Shown here: positions 1-9,548 of the stretch, one piece after another
How positions within the stretch are numbered: the stretch's first letter is position 1
Layout of the letters: every line of letters begins with the position of its first letter
Origin: Natribacillus halophilus
GTDB taxonomy: Bacteria; Bacillota; Bacilli; Bacillales; Marinococcaceae
Direction: 5' to 3'
DNA: 64,000 nt
Assembly (NCBI RefSeq): GCF_900100185.1
Contig: NZ_FNEN01000009.1
Span: 1-64,000 of the forward strand
Program-made: the position numbers and the translations under genes
The notes under the pieces: model-generated
Seen by the model: only the letters and a program-made list of their open reading frames with translations
What the model was told of the DNA's origin: nothing
Databases searched by the model: none

Positions 1-1
1 G

Positions 2-196
2 GTAGAGAAAAATATGGCGCAACAGCTATGGGAAATGTTTGATGAGCTTCTGGACGTGGTTATCACGGCCATCTCAGAGTCAGGAGTAGTAGATATTCAT
101 GCCTTTAAGATGTCCGAGGAATACCAGTATATTAAAACCCTTTTTGAAGACTCGTTTTTGGTCAATCAACTATTTGACGGCGATAATGTCGCTTAA
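2..196 (+). CDS. Unrecognised protein, probably the 3' end of a gene entering from upstream
   Basis: The reading frame is open from the first bases of the window to a TAA at 194-196. An ATG at 14 is present but has no good Shine-Dalgarno sequence, so the gene more likely begins upstream and this is its C-terminal part. The visible 60-odd residues are acidic and probably helical, with no signal peptide, membrane segment or motif I recognise. It sits where rnhB/ylqG/ylqH-type genes are found in B. subtilis but resembles none of them. Its AT-rich composition matches the adjoining pseudogene rather than the genes downstream. Function unknown. Confidence 0.35.
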   Translation, partial: VEKNMAQQLWEMFDELLDVVITAISESGVVDIHAFKMSEEYQYIKTLFEDSFLVNQLFDGDNVA

Positions 197-272
197 AGGC
201 CGAAAATGGAATTTCGGGGAAAGCACTGCCATATAAGGGTTATAGATTCACATAGTTACGCTGAATCCCTTG

Positions 273-957
273 CTATTTGGGGTGCGAAACTCGAGTTCGC
301 TCTTTTTCACTCATGAATGTCTCACACGCGACACAAATCACTCCCTTTTTCAACTGGTGATAGCTATAATTAGGCACGCGAGGAGAGGGGTCAGTGATGT
401 GTAAATCGTTGAGCTTCTCAGCAAGTATTTCTTGTCTTCGTTCTATTTTCGACGTCTTGCTGTCCAGTTTTTTCTTAAATCGATTAAGTTGGCCGGAAAA
501 AACGATAGGGAGCTGTGGGGAAGCATTGTACAAAATGAATTCAGAGTGAATAAAAATAAGAGAGGATTCGATCGTGGTGTTTGTCCCAAGTTTTCGAAGC
601 AATTGTCGAAGGAGGAACTCACTCCGTTGTAGCTGAAGGAGCGGGTTCTTGATTTCAATACCGGAGATGGCGTGCCATTTTTCTCCATTAACATAATAAT
701 CACCGACAACCTGAAAAAATAAGCAGCGAATCAATTTGAAAAAGCTCTCTTTAATGTTCAAGCAACAAACCCTTCAATAAAATATAATCAGACGAAAGGT
801 TTTTCTCAATCCAACGATCAAATTTTTTCTCACCTTCAAATCCTTTTTGCACATTGGCGTATTGTTGTTTTTCGTCTGGTGAGAAAAGCATTCGTCCTTC
901 CAAAAATCTGAAATATTTTAATTCAATAGGTTCTTCCCTATCCTTTAGTTTCATCAC
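273..957 (-). pseudogene. NERD-domain (nuclease-related) protein, broken gene
   Basis: Two minus-strand fragments, 957-751 and 761-273, read as one Bacillus-type NERD protein. The first has the N-terminal pattern (KGFEGEKKFDRWIE, then LLKGLLLEH) and ends at a TAA. Reading through that stop in the same frame continues with ELFQIDSLLIF, the expected next strand. The frame then shifts to VVGDYYVNGEKW and the rest of the domain. The segment normally between these pieces, which carries the Glu-x-Lys nuclease residues (FEVKNYE in relatives), is missing. The C-terminus has one CxxC pair (CVAC) and then stops early. There is a nonsense codon, an internal deletion with frameshift, and probable 3' truncation. 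The start has a good ribosome site (GAAAGGGG). The family assignment is from memory of NERD proteins. Confidence 0.7.
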
Positions 958-1040
958 TCAGCCCCTTTCGATTGATTCTTTTTATAATAAGGGAAATGAC
1001 CACAAAAACCAACCCCCTTCCCTTTATTCTTTTCAAAAAG

Positions 1041-1086
1041 ACTGGTATCATAAAAAAGTGTGTGAAGACTCATAGGGAGGATGGAC
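1041..1086 (+). promoter_or_regulatory. Possible extended -10 promoter and ribosome site of sucC
   Basis: TGGTATCAT at 1043-1051 has the TGn extension plus a 5/6 match to the SigA -10 box, about 40 bases before the sucC ATG. The -35 region is poor. GGGAGG at 1075-1080 is the sucC ribosome site. This is a weak promoter call. Confidence 0.3.
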
Positions 1087-1091
1087 AGAAC

Positions 1092-2252
1092 ATGAATATT
1101 CATGAGTACCAGAGTAAAGATCTACTCAGAGCGTACGGCGTGGCCGTGCCGACGGGTTATAAAGCTTTTTCTGTTGAAGAAGCCGTGGAAAAAGCCCGTT
1201 CGCTGAGCACGGATGTGCGCGTCGTGAAGGCGCAAATTCACGCCGGTGGTCGTGGAAATGCCGGTGGTGTCAAAATAGCGAAAAATGAGGATGAGGTACG
1301 TACATATGCCGAGGAGATTCTCGGTAAAACGCTCGTCACCCATCAGACCGGCCCTGAAGGCCAAGAAGTGCAACGGTTGTTGATCGAAGAGGGCTGTGAC
1401 ATTGATAAAGAGTATTACATTGGCTTGGTATTGGATCGCAGCACGTCCCGTATCGTCTTGATGGGCTCTGAAGAGGGCGGCACCGAGATCGAACAGGTGG
1501 CTGAAGAAACGCCCGAAAAAATCTTCAGGGAATATATCGATCCCGCCATTGGTCTGCAAGGCTACCAGGCACGTCGACTCGCCTTTAACATGAACATCCC
1601 CAACGATTCGCTTGGACAAGCCGTCAAATTTATGAATGGCCTATATACGGTCTTCATGGAGAAAGATTGTTCCGTCGCGGAAATTAACCCGCTCGTGTCC
1701 ACGAAAGACGGCGATGTGCTCGCTCTGGATGCGAAACTGAACTTCGACGATAATGCACTTTACCGTCAAAAAGATATTCAGGAATTGCGGGACCTTGACG
1801 AGGAGGATCCGAAAGAGATCGAAGCGTCCAAATACGACCTTAGCTATATCGCCCTTGACGGCAATATCGGTTGTATGGTGAACGGCGCGGGTCTAGCCAT
1901 GTCCACGATGGACATTATCAAGCATAACGGCGGCGAACCGGCCAACTTCCTGGACGTGGGCGGCGGTGCAGACGCGGAAAAAGTAACGGCTGCTTTTAAA
2001 ATCATTCTCGAAGACGAGCATGTCCAGGGCATTTACGTCAATATTTTCGGCGGGATCATGAAATGTGACGTGATCGCGGAAGGTGTCGTGACAGCCACGA
2101 AAGAGGTAGGTCTGACGATGCCGCTCGTCGTCCGACTGGAAGGCACAAATGTCGATGAAGGCAAGAAAATTCTCAAGGAATCAGGTTTAAATATTACAGC
2201 GGCAGACACTATGGCAGATGGTGCCGAGAAAATTGTAGATTTAGTAAAATAG
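1092..2252 (+). CDS. sucC: Succinyl-CoA synthetase (ADP-forming) beta subunit
   Basis: The protein has 386 residues, as usual for the family. The beta subunit of succinyl-CoA ligase joins SucD to convert succinyl-CoA and ADP to succinate, CoA and ATP in the TCA cycle. It begins [17 protein letters not shown], followed by an ATP-grasp domain ([18 protein letters not shown]) and a C-terminal CoA-ligase fold ([32 protein letters not shown]). The frame is open upstream to 972, but ATG 1092 is chosen because a GGGAGG ribosome site lies 11 bases before it and the product then matches the family N-terminus. sucD follows after 18 bases. Confidence 0.97.
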   Translation: MNIHEYQSKDLLRAYGVAVPTGYKAFSVEEAVEKARSLSTDVRVVKAQIHAGGRGNAGGVKIAKNEDEVRTYAEEILGKTLVTHQTGPEGQEVQRLLIEEGCDIDKEYYIGLVLDRSTSRIVLMGSEEGGTEIEQVAEETPEKIFREYIDPAIGLQGYQARRLAFNMNIPNDSLGQAVKFMNGLYTVFMEKDCSVAEINPLVSTKDGDVLALDAKLNFDDNALYRQKDIQELRDLDEEDPKEIEASKYDLSYIALDGNIGCMVNGAGLAMSTMDIIKHNGGEPANFLDVGGGADAEKVTAAFKIILEDEHVQGIYVNIFGGIMKCDVIAEGVVTATKEVGLTMPLVVRLEGTNVDEGKKILKESGLNITAADTMADGAEKIVDLVK

Positions 2253-2270
2253 AAAGGCGGTCACTCTACT

Positions 2271-3185
2271 ATGAGTATCTTAATCGATAAAGATACGAAA
2301 GTTATCGTTCAGGGGATTACCGGTGCCACCGGCCTCTTTCATACACAACAGACGCTTCAGTATGGCACGCAAATCGTGGCCGGCGTCACGCCGAAAAAAG
2401 GCGGGACTGAAATCGAAGGGGTCCCCGTGTTTAACACGGTCTCAGGAGCTGTAAACGCAACCGGAGCCACGGGTTCCGTCATCTATGTTCCGCCGGGACT
2501 CGCGGCCGACGCGATTTTTGAAGCCGTTGACGCGGAACTTGATGTCGTTATTTGTATCACGGAAGGCATCCCGGTCATCGACATGCTGAAAGTGAAACGA
2601 TACATGGAAGGGAAAAAGACACGTCTCATCGGCCCGAACTGTCCGGGCGTCATTACGCCGGAAGAATGTAAAATCGGCATTATGCCCGGCTACATTCATC
2701 GCAAGGGCCACGTTGGCGTTGTTTCCCGTTCCGGCACCTTAACGTATGAAGCTGTTGATCAATTGACGAGCGCGGGTATCGGCCAGTCGACAGCGGTCGG
2801 CATAGGCGGCGACCCGGTGAATGGCACGGATTTTATCGATGCGTTGCAGCTTTTCAATGAAGATGACGACACGAAAGCCGTCGTCATGATCGGCGAGATC
2901 GGCGGCACGGCTGAAGAAGAAGCCGCCGAATGGGTGAAGGCGAACATGGACAAACCTGTCGTTGGCTTTGTCGGCGGCGCGACGGCGCCCCCAGGCAAAC
3001 GTATGGGTCACGCCGGCGCGATTATCTCCGGTGGCAAAGGCACAGCGGAGGAAAAGAAAAAAACGATGGAAGCAAGCGGCATTTCCGTCGCCGAGACGCC
3101 TGCGATCATCGGAGAGACATTGATCGAATCGTTGAAAAAGAACAATCTTTATGAAGCATGCTTGACGCATGAACCGAAAGCATAA
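2271..3185 (+). CDS. sucD: Succinyl-CoA synthetase alpha subunit
   Basis: The 304-residue alpha subunit is the partner of SucC. The N-terminal CoA-binding Rossmann domain shows [15 protein letters not shown] and the CoA/phosphate loop [10 protein letters not shown]. The C-terminal ligase domain carries the phosphohistidine region [17 protein letters not shown] (active His in GHAGA). It has its own ribosome site (AAAGGCGG) and is followed at once by a strong terminator, so sucCD is a two-gene operon. Confidence 0.97.
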   Translation: MSILIDKDTKVIVQGITGATGLFHTQQTLQYGTQIVAGVTPKKGGTEIEGVPVFNTVSGAVNATGATGSVIYVPPGLAADAIFEAVDAELDVVICITEGIPVIDMLKVKRYMEGKKTRLIGPNCPGVITPEECKIGIMPGYIHRKGHVGVVSRSGTLTYEAVDQLTSAGIGQSTAVGIGGDPVNGTDFIDALQLFNEDDDTKAVVMIGEIGGTAEEEAAEWVKANMDKPVVGFVGGATAPPGKRMGHAGAIISGGKGTAEEKKKTMEASGISVAETPAIIGETLIESLKKNNLYEACLTHEPKA

Positions 3186-3195
3186 CAGGTTTTGC

Positions 3196-3232
3196 GACAT
3201 CTGTCATGAAAATATGACAGGTGTCTTTTTTT
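3196..3232 (+). terminator. Rho-independent terminator of sucCD
   Basis: GACATCTGTCAT (3196-3207) pairs with ATGACAGGTGTC (3214-3225), giving a 12-bp stem with one G-U pair, followed by a T-run. It lies 10 bases after the sucD stop. Confidence 0.9.
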
Positions 3233-3268
3233 GCAGGTAAGAAAGTATAAACCACTTTCTTATCCTGC
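3233..3268. repeat. Imperfect inverted repeat (hairpin)
   Basis: GCAGGTAAGAAAGT and ACTTTCTTATCCTGC are inverted copies with a one-base bulge and a 7-base loop. It directly follows the sucCD terminator and precedes the REP-like element. No function is assigned. Confidence 0.5.
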
Positions 3269-3270
3269 AT

Positions 3271-3319
3271 AAGTGCAACTAAGGCTTATCGCCTTAAAGG
3301 CTTGGCGATAAGCCAAGTT
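3271..3319. repeat. REP-like palindromic element, copy 1
   Basis: AAGTGCAAC, then GGCTTATCGCC (3283-3293) and its exact inverse GGCGATAAGCC (3304-3314), then AAGTT. A related unit with the same flanks (AAGTGCAAC ... AAGCCAAGT) occurs at 17588-17630 within the flagellar operon, so this looks like a dispersed repeat family. It might also act as a second terminator because TTTTCTTT follows. Confidence 0.6.
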
Positions 3320-3329
3320 TTCTTTACGC

Positions 3330-3357
3330 TTGACTTCTGTCACAGACGTGCTATAAT
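3330..3357 (+). promoter_or_regulatory. SigA-type promoter of dprA
   Basis: TTGACT (3330-3335) and a perfect TATAAT (3352-3357) are separated by 16 bases, 39 bases before the dprA ATG. A GAGAGGA ribosome site follows. Confidence 0.75.
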
Positions 3358-3396
3358 AGAAAAGCACGAACATACGATCTATGAGAGGAGCCCCCT

Positions 3397-4251
3397 ATGT
3401 CCACGTATCGGCAACGATTACTCCACGCCCATCATGCCCCCGGTATGACTTGGCGCGCCCTCCAGCGCCTGCATGCTGAACAGCCCCACCTGGAACAATA
3501 TGCCCATACTTCGCTGCAAACATTGGCACATGTGACCGGCTGTCGCTATACAACAGTCCGCAGCTGGCAATCTTTCTGGAGAAACACAGCCATTGACGAG
3601 TTGGAAACAAACATGCAAACGGAAGGAATTATGCCGCTTACAGTCGATCATCCCCTGTATCCGTGGCGATTGCGGCAAATGCCCGACCCGCCCTGGGTCA
3701 TCTATTGTAAAGGTGACGTGTCTTTATGTGAGAGAGAGACACTGGCGGTCGTCGGTACACGGCAACCGAGCAAATACGGCGTGCGCGCCACCGAAGAACT
3801 GCTCCCCCCTGTCGCCCAGGCGGGACGTGTGATCGTGAGCGGCCTGGCGAAAGGGATCGACACCATCGCCCATCAACGAGCTATCCTCGCCAAAGGCAAA
3901 ACGATCGCGGTGATCGCCGGCGGGCTCTCCCACATTTACCCGCGCGAAAATCAACCATTGGCGGACGATATCGCCAAAGATCACCTCATCCTATCCGAAT
4001 ACCCACCCACACAACAGCCGCAAAAATGGCATTTTCCGGAACGCAATCGCATTATAAGTGCCCTCAGCGACCGCCTGTTTGTCGTCGAAGCCGGCGAACG
4101 GTCAGGAACGCTCATTACAGTCGATCAAGCATTGGAACAAGGGCGGGATGTTTGCGCCTTGCCGGGCTCAATTTACAATCAGAAATCCATCGGCACGAAT
4201 CGTCTCATCGAACAAGGCGCGGGCATGGTCCTGCATCCATCCGATCTGTAG
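3397..4251 (+). CDS. dprA: DNA-processing protein DprA (Smf)
   Basis: DprA binds incoming single-stranded DNA during transformation and loads RecA on it. The 284-residue protein has a helical N-terminal region (about 1-75) and a Rossmann-fold DprA domain: GTRQPSKYGVRAT, VSGLAKGIDTIAHQ, IAGGLSHIYPREN, FPERNRIISALSD, EAGERSGTLITV. It has no obvious C-terminal winged-helix domain and is close to B. subtilis DprA in length. It lies after sucD, as in B. subtilis, and has its own promoter and ribosome site. Its presence does not by itself show competence. Confidence 0.93.
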   Translation: MSTYRQRLLHAHHAPGMTWRALQRLHAEQPHLEQYAHTSLQTLAHVTGCRYTTVRSWQSFWRNTAIDELETNMQTEGIMPLTVDHPLYPWRLRQMPDPPWVIYCKGDVSLCERETLAVVGTRQPSKYGVRATEELLPPVAQAGRVIVSGLAKGIDTIAHQRAILAKGKTIAVIAGGLSHIYPRENQPLADDIAKDHLILSEYPPTQQPQKWHFPERNRIISALSDRLFVVEAGERSGTLITVDQALEQGRDVCALPGSIYNQKSIGTNRLIEQGAGMVLHPSDL

Positions 4252-4294
4252 CCCCTTAATTTCAAAAAATTCCTCCCTTAATGAAAAGCTTTGT

Positions 4295-4323
4295 TTGACA
4301 AACGTGAAAGTGTTGTTTAATAA
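4295..4323 (+). promoter_or_regulatory. Candidate SigA promoter of topA
   Basis: A perfect TTGACA (4295-4300) and TAATAA (4318-4323) with a 17-base spacer. A strong GGGGGAGG ribosome site then precedes the topA ATG at 4368. Confidence 0.55.
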
Positions 4324-4367
4324 TGAGGAAGGTTTTACATTAATATCAAGGGGGAGGAAACCTAGAG

Positions 4368-6440
4368 ATGTCAGATTACCTTGTAATCGTTGAATCTCCC
4401 GCTAAAGCGAAAACCATAGGAAAATATTTAGGAAAAAAATATACGGTGAAAGCATCTATGGGCCACGTCCGTGATTTGCCGAAATCACAGATGGGCGTGA
4501 ACGTTGATCATAACTATGACCCGAAATACATCACGATTCGCGGCAAAGGTCCGGTATTAAAAGAATTAAAACAGGCAGCGAAGAAAGCGAAAAAAGTTTA
4601 TCTTGCCGCTGACCCGGACCGGGAAGGGGAAGCGATTGCCTGGCACTTGGCATTCAGCTTGGGCATCGATGAAGAGACGCCTTGCCGGGTCGTCTTCAAC
4701 GAGATTACGAAGCCGGCGATTCAAGAGGCCTTCAAACATCCGCGCACGATCAATACCGATCTCGTGGATGCCCAGCAGGCGCGCCGCATTTTGGATCGCC
4801 TCGTCGGGTATAATATTAGTCCTTTGCTTTGGAAAAAGGTAAAAAAAGGATTAAGCGCCGGGCGCGTGCAGTCGATTGCCGTCAAGATGATTAACGATCG
4901 GGAGAAAGAAATTCAACAGTTTGAACCGGAAGAGTACTGGAACATTAAAGGTGAATTTTCGTACGGAAAAGAAAGGTTTGAAGCCCAGTTTTACGGGAAA
5001 GGAAAAGAGAAGCAGCCCCTGAAAACAAAAGAGGATGTCGACGAAGTGCTCGGCAATATTCAGGGGAATGACTTTACGATTGCCTCTGTCAGCAAAAAAG
5101 AACGTCGCCGCAACCCGGTACAACCATTCATCACGTCGTCTCTGCAACAAGAGGCTGCGCGTAAGCTGAACTTTCGTGCGAAAAAGACGATGATGCTCGC
5201 CCAACAGTTATACGAAGGCGTCGAAATCGGCAAGGAAGGCACGGTCGGTTTGGTTACGTACATGCGCACCGATTCCACGCGTCTTTCCGACACAGCGAAA
5301 GAAGAGGCGAGGACTTATATCGAAGAAACGTACGGGAGAGAGTATGTGGGTGCCGACCGCAAGCAAAAAAAGCAAAATGAAAATACCCAGGATGCGCACG
5401 AAGCCATCCGGCCTACATTCGTTACCCGAGAGCCGAAATCGTTAAAACCTTATCTGTCCCGGGATCAATTACGCTTATATCGCTTGATCTGGGAGCGCAT
5501 GGTCGCCAGCCGTATGGCTCCGGCCATCATGGACACGATGTCGGCTGATTTGGAAAACGGCGGAATGACCTTTAGAGCGACAGGCTCCAAAGTTAAGTTT
5601 CAAGGGTTTATGAAAGTCTATATCGAAGGCAGCGATGACAAGAAAAAGGAAGACAATAAACTGCTCCCTGCCCTTGAAGAAGGCGAAACGGCCAAAAAAG
5701 AAACGCTGGAGCCGACGCAACATTTTACGCAACCGCCGCCCAGGTATACAGAAGCCCGCCTTGTCCGTACAATGGAAGAGCTTGGTATCGGCCGTCCTTC
5801 GACATTTGCGCCCACGCTTGATACGATTCAGCGGCGAGGATACGTCGCCCTGCAGGACCGTCGTTTCGTGCCGACGGAACTCGGAGAAATTGTGATCAAT
5901 TTAATCGTTGAGTTTTTTCCGGAAATTCTCAATGTCAAGTTTACCGCCCAAATGGAAACGGATCTCGATGAAGTGGAGAATGGTCAGGAAAACTGGATTG
6001 CGATCATCGACGACTTTTATCAGGGTTTTGAAAAACGATTAAAAGTGGCCGATCAAGAGATGGAAGAAGTAGAGATTAAAGATGAGCCGGTCGGGGAAGA
6101 TTGTGAAGAGTGTGGCCATCCGATGGTCTATAAAATGGGCCGCTATGGCAGGTTCATGGCCTGTTCCAACTTTCCCGATTGTCGAAATACAAAGGCCATT
6201 CTTAAGCCGATCGGCGTTAAATGTCCCCGCTGTCAGGAAGGCAATGTCGTGGAGAGAAAAAGTAAAAAGCAACGCACCTTTTACGGGTGTGACCGTTACC
6301 CTGAATGCGAATTCGTCTCCTGGGACAAACCGATTGCAAGGCCGTGCCCCAAATGTCAAAGCTTACTCGTAGAGAAAAAAGTAAAGAAAGACGTGCGGGT
6401 GCAGTGTACGAATTGTGATTACCGGGAAGACCCCAATTAA
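4368..6440 (+). CDS. topA: DNA topoisomerase I
   Basis: Type IA topoisomerase of 690 residues that relaxes negatively supercoiled DNA by passing single strands. The N-terminal TOPRIM domain shows [17 protein letters not shown] and the metal-binding [13 protein letters not shown]. The catalytic Tyr is in TYMRTDS (about residue 298). The C-terminus carries three zinc-ribbon modules with paired cysteines ([39 protein letters not shown]). The length matches B. subtilis TopA. In B. subtilis trmFO follows; here xerC is next after 178 bases. Confidence 0.97.
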   Translation: MSDYLVIVESPAKAKTIGKYLGKKYTVKASMGHVRDLPKSQMGVNVDHNYDPKYITIRGKGPVLKELKQAAKKAKKVYLAADPDREGEAIAWHLAFSLGIDEETPCRVVFNEITKPAIQEAFKHPRTINTDLVDAQQARRILDRLVGYNISPLLWKKVKKGLSAGRVQSIAVKMINDREKEIQQFEPEEYWNIKGEFSYGKERFEAQFYGKGKEKQPLKTKEDVDEVLGNIQGNDFTIASVSKKERRRNPVQPFITSSLQQEAARKLNFRAKKTMMLAQQLYEGVEIGKEGTVGLVTYMRTDSTRLSDTAKEEARTYIEETYGREYVGADRKQKKQNENTQDAHEAIRPTFVTREPKSLKPYLSRDQLRLYRLIWERMVASRMAPAIMDTMSADLENGGMTFRATGSKVKFQGFMKVYIEGSDDKKKEDNKLLPALEEGETAKKETLEPTQHFTQPPPRYTEARLVRTMEELGIGRPSTFAPTLDTIQRRGYVALQDRRFVPTELGEIVINLIVEFFPEILNVKFTAQMETDLDEVENGQENWIAIIDDFYQGFEKRLKVADQEMEEVEIKDEPVGEDCEECGHPMVYKMGRYGRFMACSNFPDCRNTKAILKPIGVKCPRCQEGNVVERKSKKQRTFYGCDRYPECEFVSWDKPIARPCPKCQSLLVEKKVKKDVRVQCTNCDYREDPN

Positions 6441-6496
6441 GGGGTTTTCCTATACTAAAGAAAAGCCGGTTGAATGTCACATTCACCTTCACAATA

Positions 6497-6525
6497 TTGA
6501 CAGATTTCAGACACAAATATAAAAA
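6497..6525 (+). promoter_or_regulatory. Candidate SigA promoter upstream of xerC-hslVU-codY
   Basis: A perfect TTGACA (6497-6502) is followed after 17 bases by TAAAAA (6520-6525), or TATAAA with shorter spacing. A second possible pair, TTGCTT (6562-6567) and TAAACT (6585-6590), has a 17-base spacer nearer the gene. One of them probably drives the operon; the choice is uncertain. Confidence 0.4.
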
Positions 6526-6618
6526 ATATACGCAGCAAATCAGAATTTTATGAATAATACCTTGCTTTAGGGTTCGTGGTGTGTTAAACTTTACTCGCTT
6601 TCCCGAAAGGAGAATGGT

Positions 6619-7524
6619 ATGCCTGCGGTTTCGCAAGACCCTTATCTGGCGTTTTTTCAATATTTGCAGGTCGAAAAGAACGTGTCCAAACATACGATGG
6701 CTGCTTACAGACGGCAATTGCTTGTATGGAAGGATTTTTTACGGGCAAACATAGAGGTCGACGTTCTGAATGCCAACGATCGGCACATTCGTGCTTATTT
6801 GACGCATCTCCATGAGAAAGGTCTCGCCAGGACGAGTATCGCTCGTGAACTTTCCGTGCTTCGCTCGTTTTATCGTTTCTTGAAAAGGGAATCGCTGGTA
6901 GAGGAAAACCCCGTGGCTTTTACACGTTTTCCAACCCAGCCCCAGCGGTTGCCCCGCTTTCTCTATAGCAATGAACTCGAGAAGCTCTTAAGCGTTTGTG
7001 AAGGGGATAACCCCCTTAAACAACGGGATCTGGCGCTCATTGAATTGCTTTACGCCACCGGCATTCGAGCCTCCGAGTGTTGTGGGTTGCAAGTCAGTGA
7101 CGTTGATTTTAACACGGAAATGGTGCACGTTATCGGCAAAAATAGAAAAGAACGTTACATTCCGATAGGGGCTTACGCAATAGATGCGTTATTAAGGTAT
7201 AGCGAAGACGGGAGACGCACGTTGACGACTCGTAGCGACAATCATCCTTCCGCTCTTTTTCTGAATGTTAGGGGTGGGGCGTTAACCGATCGCGGCTTAC
7301 GCTATGTGTTGAACAAACGTGTGAACGAGGCTTCCTCCTCACTGGACATCTCCCCACACAGCTTGCGCCATACATTCGCGACCCACCTTCTGAATGAAGG
7401 GGCCGACTTACGCGCGGTGCAGGAGCTGCTCGGACATGAGTCCTTAACGACCACTCAGCGCTATACACATGTGACGACGGAGCGCTTACGGACGATTTAT
7501 CAAGGGACGCATCCACGTGCCTGA
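6619..7524 (+). CDS. xerC: Tyrosine recombinase XerC (CodV)
   Basis: This 301-residue site-specific recombinase acts with XerD at dif sites to resolve chromosome dimers. The N-terminal SAM-like core-binding domain (about 10-95) is followed by the catalytic domain with the full set of residues: Arg in ATGIRASE, Lys in [10 protein letters not shown], His and Arg in [12 protein letters not shown], His in LLGHESL, and the nucleophilic Tyr in QRYTHV near the C-terminus. It heads the xerC-hslV-hslU-codY cluster, as in B. subtilis, and has a GAAAGGAG ribosome site. Confidence 0.95.
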   Translation: MPAVSQDPYLAFFQYLQVEKNVSKHTMAAYRRQLLVWKDFLRANIEVDVLNANDRHIRAYLTHLHEKGLARTSIARELSVLRSFYRFLKRESLVEENPVAFTRFPTQPQRLPRFLYSNELEKLLSVCEGDNPLKQRDLALIELLYATGIRASECCGLQVSDVDFNTEMVHVIGKNRKERYIPIGAYAIDALLRYSEDGRRTLTTRSDNHPSALFLNVRGGALTDRGLRYVLNKRVNEASSSLDISPHSLRHTFATHLLNEGADLRAVQELLGHESLTTTQRYTHVTTERLRTIYQGTHPRA

Positions 7525-7535
7525 AAGGAGAAACT

Positions 7536-8075
7536 ATGGAACAGGCTTTTCACGCGACGACGATTTTTGCCATTCGCCATAACGGTGAAGGGGCGATGGC
7601 TGGTGATGGCCAGGTGACGTTTGGGCAGGCGGCCGTCATGAAACATGGCGCGAAGAAAATACGCCGAATCTATAACGGCAAAGTGCTCGCGGGCTTTGCG
7701 GGTTCGGTCGCCGACGCGTTCACGCTATTCGAGAAGTTTGAAGGAAAGTTACAGGAATACGGCGGGCAAATGCAGCGAGCCGCCCGCGAATTGGCCAAAG
7801 AGTGGCGCAGTGACAAAGTGTTGCGCCGGCTGGAAGCGATGCTCATCGTTATGGATGACCGACAATTGTTGTTAATTGCCGGCACAGGCGAAGTGATTGA
7901 ACCTGATGACGGGATATTGGCGATTGGCTCGGGCGGTTTCTACGCGTTGGCAGCCGGGCGGGCACTCGTGAGACACTCAGGGCTTGGCGCGCGTGAAATC
8001 GCTGAAGAAGCCCTTAAAACCGCCGGTGAAATTTGCGTATACACGAATGACCAGCGTGCCATCGAGGAGATTTAA
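7536..8075 (+). CDS. hslV: ATP-dependent protease subunit HslV (ClpQ)
   Basis: HslV is the proteolytic double ring of the HslUV (ClpYQ) protease. The 179-residue protein shows the family core [26 protein letters not shown]-like sequence, [16 protein letters not shown] and [14 protein letters not shown]. Like other Bacillus forms it keeps residues before the TTI motif, here MEQAFHA. B. subtilis ClpQ is described as using an N-terminal Ser, but no Ser occurs here before Thr8, so Thr8 after processing is the only obvious nucleophile. Start ATG 7536 follows an AAAGGAG ribosome site 11 bases after xerC. Confidence 0.95.
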   Translation: MEQAFHATTIFAIRHNGEGAMAGDGQVTFGQAAVMKHGAKKIRRIYNGKVLAGFAGSVADAFTLFEKFEGKLQEYGGQMQRAARELAKEWRSDKVLRRLEAMLIVMDDRQLLLIAGTGEVIEPDDGILAIGSGGFYALAAGRALVRHSGLGAREIAEEALKTAGEICVYTNDQRAIEEI

Positions 8076-8109
8076 CCTCCCTTGTTAGGGTTAGGAAAGG
8101 TGATAACAG

Positions 8110-9522
8110 TTGGAAGAATATGCCAATCACACGCCGCGTCAAATTGTCGATAAGCTTAATCAATACATTGTCGGCCAGAATGAGGCAAAACGTGCGGTCG
8201 CGATCGCCCTTCGGAATCGCTACCGGCGCAGTAAAGTGCCGGAAGGCATACGCGAGGAAATCACACCGAAGAACATTCTCATGATCGGTCCGACCGGTGT
8301 CGGGAAAACGGAAATTGCCCGCAGGTTGGCCAAACTTGTCGGCGCTCCGTTTGTAAAGGTGGAAGCCACGAAATTCACGGAAGTGGGCTATGTCGGCCGC
8401 GATGTCGAATCCATGGTGCGTGACCTTGTCGACAACGCGGTGCGGATCGTGAAAACGGAGAAAATGGAAGCAGTGAGACCCCAGGCCGAAAAGCAGGCCA
8501 ATGAGCGACTGGTGAAATTGCTCGCGCCCTCCAAAAAAAAGAATCAGCAATTCAAAAACCCCTTCGAAGCGATATTTCAATCCCAGTCAGACGATGAGTC
8601 TGAACAGGAGGATGAAGGCACGGAAGCTGAACAGGAGAGTAACCGTGAACGCCGACGACGGATCGCCCATCAACTGGCCCTCGGTGAATTGGAAGATCAT
8701 CTCGTTACCGTCGAAGTGGAAGAACAAACGCCTTCGTTTTCGGATATGTTCCAGGGTACGGGGATGGAACAGACGGGCATGAATATGCAGGAAATGCTCG
8801 GGAACATGATGCCGAACAAGAAGAAAAACCGACAGTTGCCCGTAAAGGAAGCGCGCGGTGTTCTCACTGATGATGAAGCGCAAAAACTCGTCGATATGGA
8901 GGAAGTCAGCCAGCAAGCCGTCAAAAAGACGGAACAACTCGGAATGATTTTCATCGACGAGATTGACAAAGTCGCCGGCCAACAAAGCAACAGCAGTGCC
9001 GATGTATCAAGGGAAGGCGTGCAGCGCGACATCCTCCCCATCGTAGAAGGAGCGACCGTAACGACAAAATATGGAGCGGTGCAAACCGATCACATTTTAT
9101 TCGTGGCCGCAGGTGCGTTTCATATGTCAAAGCCTTCCGATTTGATTCCGGAATTACAGGGACGCTTCCCTACACGCGTGGAGTTGGTGAACTTGTCCAG
9201 GGATGACTTCATCAATATTCTGCGCGAGCCTGACAATGCGCTTCTCAAACAATATGCCGCTCTTTTGAAAACGGAAGGTATAGATGTAGAATTTTCTGAC
9301 GATGCTGTGGACAGATTGGCTGAACTAGCCGAACACGTCAACCGTGAGACCGAAAACATCGGCGCCCGCCGATTGCACACGCTGCTGGAACGTTTACTCG
9401 AGGAATTGTCCTTTGAGGCCTCTGATATCACCCTGGAAAAGATAACGATCACAGCGCCGTATGTCGATGAAAAACTCGCGGATGTAGCCGGAAACGAAGA
9501 TACCAGCCACTTTATTTTGTAA
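8110..9522 (+). CDS. hslU: ATP-dependent protease ATPase subunit HslU (ClpY)
   Basis: AAA+ unfoldase of 470 residues that feeds substrates to HslV. Walker A is GPTGVGKTE (about residues 60-68) and Walker B is IFIDEIDK. Between them lies the charged I-domain, rich in Glu, Arg and Gln (about 140-240). The C-terminal sensor region [13 protein letters not shown] is present, and the protein ends SHFIL, like the C-terminal tails that dock into HslV. The start is TTG at 8110 behind GAAAGGTG; no ATG fits. Confidence 0.95.
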   Translation: MEEYANHTPRQIVDKLNQYIVGQNEAKRAVAIALRNRYRRSKVPEGIREEITPKNILMIGPTGVGKTEIARRLAKLVGAPFVKVEATKFTEVGYVGRDVESMVRDLVDNAVRIVKTEKMEAVRPQAEKQANERLVKLLAPSKKKNQQFKNPFEAIFQSQSDDESEQEDEGTEAEQESNRERRRRIAHQLALGELEDHLVTVEVEEQTPSFSDMFQGTGMEQTGMNMQEMLGNMMPNKKKNRQLPVKEARGVLTDDEAQKLVDMEEVSQQAVKKTEQLGMIFIDEIDKVAGQQSNSSADVSREGVQRDILPIVEGATVTTKYGAVQTDHILFVAAGAFHMSKPSDLIPELQGRFPTRVELVNLSRDDFINILREPDNALLKQYAALLKTEGIDVEFSDDAVDRLAELAEHVNRETENIGARRLHTLLERLLEELSFEASDITLEKITITAPYVDEKLADVAGNEDTSHFIL

Positions 9523-9548
9523 GTTAAAAATAGGAGGAATCACCTTAA

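Noticed and set aside
983-988. TATAAT upstream of sucC as a promoter
   Set aside because: No acceptable -35 box is found at 16-18 bases; it could be chance in AT-rich DNA.
972-1091. 40-codon N-terminal extension of sucC
   Set aside because: The added residues match nothing in the family and a proper ribosome site precedes ATG 1092.
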